Shown here one piece after another: positions 24,751-32,115 of a DNA stretch of 32,115 nt. The stretch is from Gammaproteobacteria bacterium (lineage in GTDB: Bacteria > Pseudomonadota > Gammaproteobacteria > Ga0077554 > Ga007554), in contig JACPOZ010000034.1 in the NCBI GenBank assembly GCA_016191235.1, forward strand, positions 1 to 32,115, in the 5' to 3' direction. A model generated the notes under the pieces. That model searched no databases, was not told the origin of the DNA, and worked only from the letters and a program-made list of their open reading frames with translations. The position numbers were made by a program, and so were the translations under genes. Position 1 is the first letter of the stretch. The number at the start of each line of letters is the position of its first letter.

Positions 24751-27700
24751 TCACAGCTCCCCCACCCACTTGCGCGCATTGCAGAACAATCGCAGCCAGG
24801 CGCCCTCCTCACCCCACGCTTCGGGATGCCAGGAATTTTGAACAGTACGGAACACGCGCTCTGGATGGGGCATCAAGATCGTGAAGCGGCCATCGGGGGT
24901 AGTCAGGCCCGTGATACCCAAAGAGGAGCCATTGGGATTGGCGGGGTAGGTCTCGGCAGGCCGGCCATAATTGTCGACATAGCGCAGGGCAACCAGACCC
25001 AGATCGAGCGCCTGCTGTGGACTGGCGCCGTCGCGGAATGCGGCGCGGCCTTCGCCGTGGGCAACGGTGATGGGCAGACGCGAACCGGCCATGCCCTGGA
25101 AGAACAGCGAAGGCGACTCGGGCACTTCCACCAACGCGAAGCGCGCCTCGAACTGCTCAGAGGTGTTGCGCTCAAAACGCGGCCACAGGGCAGCACCAGG
25201 GATGAGGTCATGAAGGTGTGACATCATCTGGCAACCGTTGCACACCCCCAACCCGAAGCTGTCCACCCGTCCAAAGAAAGCCGCGAATTCGTCGCGGGCG
25301 CGCGCATTATAAAGGATGGACTTCGCCCATCCCGCGCCAGCGCCCAACACGTCGCCGTAGGAAAATCCGCCGCACGCCGCGATGCCCTGAAAATCACGCA
25401 GGCTGACATCGCCGCTGATGATGTCGCTCATGTGTACATCGAAGGCAGCGAAACCGGCACGGTCGAACGCTGCGGCCATTTCCACCTGGCCGTTGACGCC
25501 CTGTTCACGCAGAATCGCCACGCGCGGCCTGGCACCCCGCTTTATATAGGGGGCGGCAATATTCTCCTCGGGGTCAAAGGTAAGCACCGCATTCAGGCCG
25601 GGGTCGCTTGCATCCAGGAGGCGGTCATATTCCTGCTGTGCGCAGCGGGGGTTGTCGCGCAACGCCTGCATGCGCCACGTGGTCTCGGACCAGGCACGCT
25701 GGAAATCGACACGACGCCCGGCCAGCACCTCGCGGCGGTCATGGGTGAAGACGATACGGTCATCGTCGCGCAACTCGCCGATGACGTGGCTGTGTTTACC
25801 CAGGCCTGCGCCATGCAGCCAGTCGAGCACAGTATCCGTATCGCTGTGCCGGACTTGCAGCACAGCGCCCAGCTCTTCGCAGAACAGGGTGGCTGCAATG
25901 TCATCTCCCAGGTCGTCCAAGGCTATGGAGACACCTGTATGCCCGGCAAAGGCCATCTCGCACACGGTGGCAAATAGGCCGCCGTCGGAGCGATCATGAT
26001 AAGCCAGGATCAGCCCTTCCTCGTTAAACGCCTGCACTGCGGCGAAAAATGCCTTGAATGCCTGCGGATCGTCAAGATCCGGGGCGTGGTGGCCCACTTG
26101 TTTGTAGACCTGCGCCAGCGCCGAGCCACCGAGGCGGTTGCGCCCCTTGCCGAGGTCGATAAGGATCAGGTCGGTATCGCCCTGATCCGTGCGCAGCTGC
26201 GGGGTAAGCGTCTTGCGGCAGTCCGTCACGCGCGCAAAGGCGCTGATGATGAGGGACAGCGGCGCAGTCATGCGCTGCTCCTGCCCCTGTTCATCGCGCC
26301 ACACGGTTTTCATGGACAGCGAATCCTTGCCCACCGGAATGGCAATGCCCAGCGCCGGGCACAGCTCCATGCCCACCGCCTTGACGGTATCGTACAACCC
26401 AGCATCCTCACCAGGGTGGCCGGCGGCAGCCATCCAGTTGGCCGACAACTTGATCTCGCTGATATCATCAATGCGTGCGGCGGCGATATTGGTGAGCGCC
26501 TCGCCGATGGCCAAGCGCCCCGAAGCGGCATGGTCTATCAGCGCGACAGGGGAACGCTCTCCCATCGCCATTGCTTCACCGGTGTAGCCGACAAAGCCGC
26601 TGGCGGTGACAGCAACATCAGCCACCGGCACCTGCCATGGGCCGACCATCTGATCACGCGTCACAAGGCCCGTGACACTGCGGTCGCCAATGGTGATAAG
26701 AAAGGTTTTGTCCGCCACGGCGGGCAGGCGCAGGATGCGTAGCGCGGCTTCGTGCAGGTCAATGCCGTGCGTGTCGAACTCCGGCTTGCCGAAGGGATGA
26801 TGCCGGACATCGCGGAACATTTTGGGCGGCTTGCCGAGCAGCAGCGCCATGGGCATATCGACCGGCGTGTTATCGAAGTGGGCGTCGCCCACAATAAGTT
26901 GCGGATCTTCATTGGTGGCCTCGCCAATCACGGCATAGGGGCAGCGTTCGCGCTCGCAGATTGCCTGGAACACATCGAGGTGCTCAGGCTGTATTGCCAG
27001 CACATAACGCTCCTGCGCCTCGTTGCACCAGATCTGCATCGGCGACATGCCGGGGTCGTCATTGGGAATGGCGCGCAGCTCGACACGCGCGCCACGGCCA
27101 CTCTCGTTCACCAGTTCCGGCAGTGCGTTGGACAGCCCGCCCGCGCCGACATCGTGGATCGAAACGATGGGATTGGCATCGCCCATCTGCCAGCAACGGT
27201 CGATAACTTCCTGGCAGCGCCGCTCCATTTCAGGATTGCCACGCTGCACAGAGGCGAAATCCAGCGCTTCCGTGCTCTCTCCACTGGCTACCGAGGAAGC
27301 CGCGCTGCCACCCAGACCGATCAGCATCGCCGGCCCGCCCAGCACCACGAGTTGCGCACCCACCGGGATCACATCTTTCTCGACATGGCCGGGGCGAATC
27401 GAGCCGACGCCGCCGGCAATCATGATTGGTTTGTGATAGCCGCGCAGCTCCTTACCCTGCGGGCCGGGCACACGCTCTTCATAGGTGCGGAAATAACCGC
27501 ACAGATTAGGGCGGCCGAATTCATTGTTGAATGCCGCCGCCCCGAGCGGACCTTCGATCATGATATCCAGTGCCGAAGCGATGCGGGCAGGTTTGCCGTG
27601 ATCGGCTTCCCAAGGCTGTACCGCGCCCGGCAGGCGCAGATTCGAAACTGAGAAGCCGCTCAGACCCGCCTTGGGCTTGGAGCCGCGCCCGGTCGCACCC

Positions 27701-28662
27701 TCGTCGCGGATCTCCCCGCCCGAGCCGGTGGCCGCTCCGGGGAAAGGAGAAATCGCAGTGGGGTGGTTGTGCGTTTCAACCTTCATGAGGATGTGGGCAT
27801 CTTCATGAAGGGCTGTGTATTCGCGTGTCACGTGGCTGGGGAAAAAACGGGTGGTGGCGTGGCCCTCAATGACCGAGGAGTTATCCTTGTAGACTGACAG
27901 CAAACCTTCAGGGCTTTGCTTGGCGGTGTTGCGGATCATGGCGAACAGACTATGCGCCTGCGGGTGGCCGTCGATGGCCCAGTCCGCGTTGAAAATCTTG
28001 TGGCGGCAATGCTCGGAGTTGGCCTGCGCGAACATCATCAGATCGACATCGCTAGGATTACGCCGCAGCGCCGTGAAACTCTCCAGCAGGTAGTCAATCT
28101 CGTCAGCGCTCAGCGCCAGACCCATCGTGCGATCCGCCGCAACCAATGCCTCCCTGCCGCCTCCCAGCACGTCCACCATAACCAGCGGCGCAGGCTGGGC
28201 CTGCAAAAACAGGCCCTCGGCATCGTCCATATTGGCCAGCACAGCTTCGGTCATTCTGTCATGAATCAAGGCCGCCAGCCCCGCACGCTCATCGAAGGTC
28301 AAAGCCACACCACCGGCCTTGGCAAAATAATAGGCAACACCGCGCTCTATGCGCCGCACCGATTGCAGTCCGCAATTATGGATAATATCGGTGGCCTTGC
28401 TCGACCAGGGGGAGAGCGTGCCCAGGCGCGGCACAACCAGCATCAGCCCCCCCTGCGGCAGTGTCGCCTCGCGTTGCGGGTCATAATCGAGGATCTTCGC
28501 CAGCAGGTCGAACTCGGCGGGTGCCAGTGTCCTTTCCAGATCGGCGAAATGGACATATTCTGTCTGGATACCGGCAATGCCGGGCACGCACTCACGTGCA
28601 GCGGCGGTCAATTTTTCGAGGCGGAACGGGGAAAGGGCAGCGGTGCCGCGCAGTCGGAGCAT
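24751..28662 (-). CDS. purL: Phosphoribosylformylglycinamidine synthase
   Basis: The fourth step of purine synthesis: FGAR plus glutamine and ATP give FGAM. This is the large single-chain form of proteobacteria, 1,303 residues. It has the N-terminal PurS-like region, two PurM-like halves ([13 protein letters not shown], then [31 protein letters not shown], and later GKDSLSMKT) and a C-terminal glutaminase domain with CNGCQMMS, its nucleophile cysteine at residue 1141 (1135 in E. coli). ATG 28662 has GAGAGACG upstream. The reading frame is intact. It stands alone with its own upstream region of about 200 bases. Confidence 0.98.
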   Translation of the reverse strand: MLRLRGTAALSPFRLEKLTAAARECVPGIAGIQTEYVHFADLERTLAPAEFDLLAKILDYDPQREATLPQGGLMLVVPRLGTLSPWSSKATDIIHNCGLQSVRRIERGVAYYFAKAGGVALTFDERAGLAALIHDRMTEAVLANMDDAEGLFLQAQPAPLVMVDVLGGGREALVAADRTMGLALSADEIDYLLESFTALRRNPSDVDLMMFAQANSEHCRHKIFNADWAIDGHPQAHSLFAMIRNTAKQSPEGLLSVYKDNSSVIEGHATTRFFPSHVTREYTALHEDAHILMKVETHNHPTAISPFPGAATGSGGEIRDEGATGRGSKPKAGLSGFSVSNLRLPGAVQPWEADHGKPARIASALDIMIEGPLGAAAFNNEFGRPNLCGYFRTYEERVPGPQGKELRGYHKPIMIAGGVGSIRPGHVEKDVIPVGAQLVVLGGPAMLIGLGGSAASSVASGESTEALDFASVQRGNPEMERRCQEVIDRCWQMGDANPIVSIHDVGAGGLSNALPELVNESGRGARVELRAIPNDDPGMSPMQIWCNEAQERYVLAIQPEHLDVFQAICERERCPYAVIGEATNEDPQLIVGDAHFDNTPVDMPMALLLGKPPKMFRDVRHHPFGKPEFDTHGIDLHEAALRILRLPAVADKTFLITIGDRSVTGLVTRDQMVGPWQVPVADVAVTASGFVGYTGEAMAMGERSPVALIDHAASGRLAIGEALTNIAAARIDDISEIKLSANWMAAAGHPGEDAGLYDTVKAVGMELCPALGIAIPVGKDSLSMKTVWRDEQGQEQRMTAPLSLIISAFARVTDCRKTLTPQLRTDQGDTDLILIDLGKGRNRLGGSALAQVYKQVGHHAPDLDDPQAFKAFFAAVQAFNEEGLILAYHDRSDGGLFATVCEMAFAGHTGVSIALDDLGDDIAATLFCEELGAVLQVRHSDTDTVLDWLHGAGLGKHSHVIGELRDDDRIVFTHDRREVLAGRRVDFQRAWSETTWRMQALRDNPRCAQQEYDRLLDASDPGLNAVLTFDPEENIAAPYIKRGARPRVAILREQGVNGQVEMAAAFDRAGFAAFDVHMSDIISGDVSLRDFQGIAACGGFSYGDVLGAGAGWAKSILYNARARDEFAAFFGRVDSFGLGVCNGCQMMSHLHDLIPGAALWPRFERNTSEQFEARFALVEVPESPSLFFQGMAGSRLPITVAHGEGRAAFRDGASPQQALDLGLVALRYVDNYGRPAETYPANPNGSSLGITGLTTPDGRFTILMPHPERVFRTVQNSWHPEAWGEEGAWLRLFCNARKWVGEL

Positions 28663-28742
28663 GGGCGTCTCTCAGATGAATTTGAATAATGGCGCATTTT
28701 AACACTGCACACCCTACACTGACAGGATATCCGCCACCGTAC

Positions 28743-28767
28743 TATTGGTATATTGTGGGTACCAATA
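28743..28767. promoter_or_regulatory. Inverted-repeat operator candidate upstream of sqr
   Basis: TATTGGTA (28743-28750) and TACCAATA (28760-28767) are perfect 8-bp inverted arms with a nine-base spacer, ending nine bases before the -35 box of the predicted sqr promoter. The position and dyad fit an activator site (LysR-type spacing) or another regulator; the regulator is not in the window. Confidence 0.5.
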
Positions 28768-28775
28768 AAAGATAT

Positions 28776-28804
28776 TTGTTTTCGTGACTGTCGACTAGTA
28801 TATT
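28776..28804 (+). promoter_or_regulatory. Sigma-70 promoter candidate for sqr
   Basis: TTGTTT (28776-28781) and TATATT (28799-28804) are separated by exactly 17 bases. Transcription would begin near 28,811, inside a small dyad CGCCTA-ATATTA-TAGGCG (28810-28827), which could be a leader hairpin or an operator. Confidence 0.55.
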
Positions 28805-28866
28805 AGTATCGCCTAATATTATAGGCGCGGCTTTTTCAGCCCGATCAAACATGGAGGGGCACTATC

Positions 28867-30138
28867 ATGGCACACATCGTTATCATCGGCGCCAGCACCG
28901 GCGGGCTACCCGCCGCCTATGAGATCAAGGAAACCCTGGGGCCACAACACCGCGTCACGGTCATCTCCAATACCGATACCTTCCACTTCGTACCGTCCAA
29001 TCCCTGGGTCGCCGTTGGCTGGCGTTCACGCAAGGACACCGCCTTCGCACTGGCGCCGCCGCTCCGCAAAAAGGGCATTGAGTTTATTGCCGTGGGGGCG
29101 CAGGAGATCAAACCCGCCGACAACAAGGTGGTGCTCACCGACGGACAGGTTATCGACTACGACTACTTGGTGATCGCTACCGGGCCGAAACTGGCCTTCG
29201 ATGAGGTGCCCGGGCTGGGGCCCAACGGCTTTACACATTCGGTATGCACCATCGGTCATGCCGAGGAGGCCTATGAGCGCTGGAAGCATTTTCTGGCAGA
29301 TCCCGGGCCGATTGTAGTGGGTGCGGCACAGGGGGCATCATGCTTCGGCCCAGCCTACGAATTTGCCTTTATCATGGACACGGACCTGCGGCGCAAAAAG
29401 CAGCGCAACCGCGTGCCCATGACCTTCGTTACCTCAGAACCCTACATTGGCCATCTTGGCCTGGGCGGTGTCGGCGACTCAAAAGGTCTGCTGGAACACG
29501 AGCTGCGCCAGCATGACATCAAATGGATCACCAATGCCAAAACCACCAAGGTGGAAGATGGCGTAATGTTTGTAACTGAACACAACGATAAAGGCGAACC
29601 GATCAAGGAACATCAGCTGCCCTTCAAGTTCTCGATGATGCTCCCCGCCTTCAAGGGCGTGGATGCCGTGGCGGCGCTGGGTGAGGCGATGGTGAATCCG
29701 CGCGGCTTCGTCAAGGTCGACAAATACCAGCGCAGCCCTGTCTGGCCGAACATCTATTCCGTAGGCGTCTGCATCGCCATCCCGCCGGTGGAGGCCACCC
29801 CCGTACCGACCGGCGCACCCAAGACCGGCTATATGATCGAATCCATGGTCACCGCCACCGCCCACAACATCAGGGACGCTATCGCGGGTATCGAACCCAG
29901 CCACGAGGCCACCTGGAACGCCATCTGCCTGGCCGATATGGGCGACACTGGCGCCGCCTTCGTCGCCATGCCGCAGATCCCGCCCCGCAACGTGGCATGG
30001 ATGAAGAAAGGCAAATGGGTACATCTGGCCAAGGTCGCATTCGAAAAGTACTTCATCGGCAAAATGAAGAAAGGATCAACAGAACCGCTTTATGAAAAAT
30101 ATATACTTAAATCGCTGGGGATAGAAAAATTGAAGTAG
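28867..30138 (+). CDS. sqr: Sulfide:quinone oxidoreductase
   Basis: A 423-residue FAD enzyme that oxidises sulfide to polysulfide or sulfur and passes the electrons to the membrane quinone pool. It begins with the dinucleotide motif VIIGASTGGLPAAYEI (5-20) and carries ATGPKLAF, TSEPYIGHLG and PVPTGAPKTGYMIESMV. Redox cysteines are seen at C127 (HSVCTIG), C159 (GASCFGPAYE) and C354 (NAICLADMGD), matching Cys128, Cys160 and Cys356 of the A. ferrooxidans enzyme. The C-terminal amphipathic helices (WVHLAKVAFEKYFIGKM) would anchor it to the membrane. ATG 28867 has GGAGGGGC upstream. A promoter and operator-like repeats precede it. Confidence 0.93.
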   Translation: MAHIVIIGASTGGLPAAYEIKETLGPQHRVTVISNTDTFHFVPSNPWVAVGWRSRKDTAFALAPPLRKKGIEFIAVGAQEIKPADNKVVLTDGQVIDYDYLVIATGPKLAFDEVPGLGPNGFTHSVCTIGHAEEAYERWKHFLADPGPIVVGAAQGASCFGPAYEFAFIMDTDLRRKKQRNRVPMTFVTSEPYIGHLGLGGVGDSKGLLEHELRQHDIKWITNAKTTKVEDGVMFVTEHNDKGEPIKEHQLPFKFSMMLPAFKGVDAVAALGEAMVNPRGFVKVDKYQRSPVWPNIYSVGVCIAIPPVEATPVPTGAPKTGYMIESMVTATAHNIRDAIAGIEPSHEATWNAICLADMGDTGAAFVAMPQIPPRNVAWMKKGKWVHLAKVAFEKYFIGKMKKGSTEPLYEKYILKSLGIEKLK

Positions 30139-30194
30139 GGGCAATCCTTGCGCCTGCCGCACTAACTTTAGTAAAGAATACTTGGGAGACCTCT

Positions 30195-30743
30195 ATGCCA
30201 AACGTCCTCGTTCCACTCGCGCCAGGCTGCGAAGAACTCGAAGCCATCACAATTATCGACCTACTGCGTCGTGCCGGTATACAGGTTGTTACCGCAGGGC
30301 TCGATGATGGCCCCGTGCGTGGCAGCCGTGGCACCGTGCTGATCCCCGACACCACGCTCCATCACGCACTACAGCAGGAGTTTGACATGGTGGCGCTGCC
30401 CGGCGGGCAGCCCGGCAGCAACAATCTCAATGCCGACCCACGCATCCACCTCCTGCTCAAACACATGGCCGGTCAAGACAAATACACCGCCGCCATCTGC
30501 GCCGCGCCGCTGGTATTGGCAAATGCTGGTTTACTGCATGGCAAAAAAGCCACCAGCTTTCCCGGTGTACTCAGCAAAATGAATCTGCATGGCGTGGAGC
30601 TGAAAACGGATGCCGTAGTACAGGACGGCAAGGTGATCACCTCGCGCGGGCCGGGCACGGCGATGGATTTTGCGCTTACGCTGATTGAGATCCTCGCGGG
30701 TAAGGCCAAGCGCAACGAGGTGGAGGCGGGATTGATGCGTTGA
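30195..30743 (+). CDS. DJ-1/YajL-type protein
   Basis: A 182-residue member of the DJ-1/YajL branch: VLVPLAPGCEELEAITIIDLLRRAG at the start with the conserved glutamate in CEELE, and the nucleophile elbow AAICAAP with C102. Family members are cytoplasmic oxidative-stress proteins with reported chaperone and deglycase activities. ATG 30195 is preceded by GGGAGACCTCT. It follows sqr by 56 bases in the same direction and may be co-transcribed, linking a thiol or electrophile stress protein to sulfide oxidation. It is clearly a different branch from the PfpI-type gene at 3485. Confidence 0.9.
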   Translation: MPNVLVPLAPGCEELEAITIIDLLRRAGIQVVTAGLDDGPVRGSRGTVLIPDTTLHHALQQEFDMVALPGGQPGSNNLNADPRIHLLLKHMAGQDKYTAAICAAPLVLANAGLLHGKKATSFPGVLSKMNLHGVELKTDAVVQDGKVITSRGPGTAMDFALTLIEILAGKAKRNEVEAGLMR

Positions 30744-30826
30744 TCTTTTGGACTTGACCACTGAAGAAGCAGCAACGGCACAAAACAAGATTCTTCCCAT
30801 ACAGTAACTATTCAGCATCGTTGGTC

Positions 30827-30862
30827 TCCCCCTTTGAAAAAGGGGGATCAAGGGGGATTTTA
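30827..30862. repeat. Dispersed hairpin repeat; probable terminator after the DJ-1 gene
   Basis: TCCCCCTTT (30827-30835) and AAAGGGGGA (30839-30847) are perfect 9-bp arms with a three-base loop, followed by TCAAGGGGGATTTTATT. This CCCCCTTT-GAA-AAAGGGGGATCAAGGGGG form is a very common dispersed repeat in bacterial genomes. The T-rich end could make it a terminator for the sqr-yajL message. The rest of the 187-base gap contains only a second G/C-rich inverted repeat (30881-30910). Confidence 0.55.
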
Positions 30863-30917
30863 TTCATACGGCATCCATAACCCCCTGACATTATCGCTAT
30901 TGTTGGGGGGAAATCCC

Positions 30918-31900
30918 CAGGGTTCCCTCATTAAAATTTAGCTGTTAGAACGGCATCCATGAAGCCAGAATCCCATCCTGCAAGTTTTCTCATTCTTTTC
31001 AAGCTGACCCGGGGATAGTCTTTCTTCACCAGACGCAACGCGTTCAGTACCGTCTTTTTGATCATCGCGATGTTCATCGGGGCGTTCCCCTTCCTAATAC
31101 GGCTTTGATCATCCCCGAAACAGACATCAAGCACCCAGTGCAGCTTGTTTTCGATACCCCAATGCTGGCGCACCGCGTTAAGCGCAGCCTGGGGAGAGCG
31201 GAGCGAGGGGTACGCCGCAAGGCTGCTCATGTAGTAGCGCTTGTCCACGCAGACCTGGCCTTTAATGTCACGGACACCTTCAATCTCAACGATGCTGCGC
31301 AATTGAGTCCATTGAGGATGACGCGATCTCTTAGCCATTGAATATCGTCGGTCACGGTGCATTTTCGTGTCTCGATACGGCCATGGCCTTTATCCAGTTC
31401 TTCCCAAAAAACAAACGTCATGGCCGCAGGTTTTTCTTCAAACAATAAACGCACATCATCGTTCAAATGACCTTGGTTCCCTTTTAAACCAATGACATAG
31501 TTCGCTCCACGCTCGACAATCTTGTCCACCACCTTCGACTGACACCCCATCGCATCAAGGGTGACCGTCGCACCGCTGATATCCAAAACGTCGAGCAACT
31601 GAGGGATTGCCGTAATCTCGTTGGATTTACCATCAACCTTCAATTGCCCCAACACCAGGCCTACTTCACTGGCAAAGGCACTGATCACATGCAAGGCTCG
31701 ATTCCCTCCCTCAAAACTACGCCGTGAACTCTTGCCATCGATCGCCACCACCCGCGAGATCAACTCCAATTGGAATGACTTCACCCACTCAATAAAACAC
31801 GCTTCAAAGGGCGCGGGATCCAGCGCTCGCAAAAATCGGCGCAAGGTATCATCGCTGGGAGGACCAAACTTATTGCCACATATATCCTGATTCATATCCA
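30918..31900 (-). mobile_element. Decayed ISAs1-family insertion sequence
   Basis: The remnant covers the transposase pseudogene and what looks like the 3' terminal sequence, CAGGGTTCCCTCATTAAAAT starting at 30918 (ISAs1-family ends typically begin CAGGG). No matching terminus is found at the 5' side before the IS66 border at 31978, so the element is truncated there. The right limit is approximate. Confidence 0.65.
30931..31895 (-). pseudogene. ISAs1-family transposase, frameshifted and N-terminally truncated
   Basis: Two overlapping frames together encode most of a DDE transposase. The first (31895-31227) carries PSDDTLRRFLRALDP, VVAIDGKSSRRSFEG, ATVTLDAMGCQSKV, YVIGLKGNQG and CTVTDDIQWL. 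The second (31362-30931) resumes with HPQWTQLRSIVEIEG, HWGIENKLHWVLDVCF and the C-terminus. The frames would join if a dinucleotide near 31321-31322 were removed (DDIQWLRDR to HPQW). The family's first 80-90 residues are missing; a stop codon lies in frame about 75 bases above the first ATG. The gene cannot make a full transposase. Confidence 0.85.
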
Positions 31901-31976
31901 GGATTTTTTCGCGCAGAAAACAGAGTACAAAAAAGAAACCATTAAAACTCTAACGCCAATCTTAACCAGAATGTTT

Positions 31977-31996
31977 CGTAACTACTCAGGTACCCC
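31977..31996. repeat. IS66-like terminal inverted repeat, right copy
   Basis: The exact reverse complement of the 20-base repeat at 122-141. It lies nine bases after the stop codon of the IS66-type transposase fragment and marks the 3' border of this IS copy, next to the decayed ISAs1 remnant. Confidence 0.7.
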
Positions 31997-32115
31997 GAGG
32001 CCGATCACGTGAAGCGAGGCTGAGGTGGGCTACCCTGAAAGGTGAGCGCGAGAGCGTGGTACAGGTTTTGGCGCTGCTTGTGCAAAGTGGCGAGGTAGGA
32101 GCGGATGATGCAGAA
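31978..32115 (-). mobile_element. IS66-like element, 3' end (partial)
   Basis: The 3' end of an insertion sequence entering from the right edge, defined by the transposase C-terminus and the terminal repeat. It has the same orientation as the partial copy at 1-140. The 8-bp target duplication, if present, would be the bases just before 31978 (aatgtttc). Confidence 0.6.
32005..32115 (-). CDS. IS66-family transposase, C-terminal fragment cut by the window edge
   Basis: The frame entering from the right edge encodes 36 residues, including IIRSYLATLHKQRQNLYHAL and LTFQGSPPQP, then stops at 32005. The R-S-Y-L-x-T-x-x-K-Q-x-x-N-x-x-x-A-L pattern followed by F-x-G-x-P is the usual end of IS66-family TnpC transposases. 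With the N-terminal fragment at the left edge it may represent the same IS type. Confidence 0.65.
   Translation of the reverse strand, partial: FCIIRSYLATLHKQRQNLYHALALTFQGSPPQPRFT

Noticed and set aside
26752-27651. A 299-codon open frame on the plus strand
   Set aside because: It is antisense to the well-conserved purL gene and its translation has no recognisable motif; high-GC codon bias leaves such shadow frames.
30879-30917. The CCCCC...GGGGGG inverted repeat as the IS terminus
   Set aside because: The ISAs1-type end is better placed at CAGGG (30918), just after it; the repeat looks like an unrelated hairpin at the insertion site.

Overview
The window reads as chromosomal DNA of a gammaproteobacterium, probably a sulfur-oxidising or otherwise chemolithotrophic one. 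The signs are the gene order lgt-thyA-folA, a single-chain purL of about 1,300 residues, and a sulfide:quinone reductase (SQR) of the Acidithiobacillus ferrooxidans type. Coding density is high, genes lie on both strands, and I saw no tRNA, rRNA or CRISPR array. Identifications come from reading protein motifs by eye; no search was run. LAYOUT: 1-140 is the 5' end of an IS66-like element. 272-3991 (-) is a likely operon of a PfpI/DJ-1 protein, a helix-hairpin-helix protein and phosphoketolase. 4125-4949 (-) is a stand-alone CheR. 5190-6690 (+) holds a class I glutamine amidotransferase and a membrane protein with one c-type haem motif. 6729-8231 (-) holds a UPF0114/YqhA membrane protein and a LysM lipoprotein. 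8352-8945 (+) is WrbA. 8984-11413 (-) is a large exported beta-helix protein. 11592-15453 (+) is a five-gene set: two DUF1538 membrane proteins, a PII-like protein, a CBS-pair protein and an FMN glutamate-synthase-like protein whose 3' end has been replaced. 15332-18075 (-) is a PadR-CPBP-DUF4188-NmrA cassette with a palindromic operator. 18227-18875 (+) is a VapBC-type toxin-antitoxin pair. 18897-23427 (+) is a housekeeping run of rlmI, lgt, thyA, folA and a polysaccharide deacetylase. 23324-24376 (-) is a Bax-type glucosaminidase with a long structured leader. 24751-28662 (-) is purL. 28867-30743 (+) is SQR followed by a YajL/DJ-1 protein. 30918 to about 31900 (-) is a decayed ISAs1-type element, and 31978-32115 is the 3' end of an IS66-like element. 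HOW IT FITS TOGETHER: The strongest candidate for an undescribed system is the DUF1538 pair plus PII-like plus CBS set (11592-13962), with coupled or overlapping reading frames. It looks like a two-subunit membrane transporter or channel with two soluble nucleotide-sensing regulators, next to an ammonia-metabolism-like flavoenzyme. That flavoenzyme ends abnormally exactly where the PadR cassette begins, so a rearrangement (or assembly join) at about 15,300 is likely. Both window edges lie inside same-orientation IS66-like copies with identical 20-bp terminal repeats, which suggests a contig broken at repeated IS copies.
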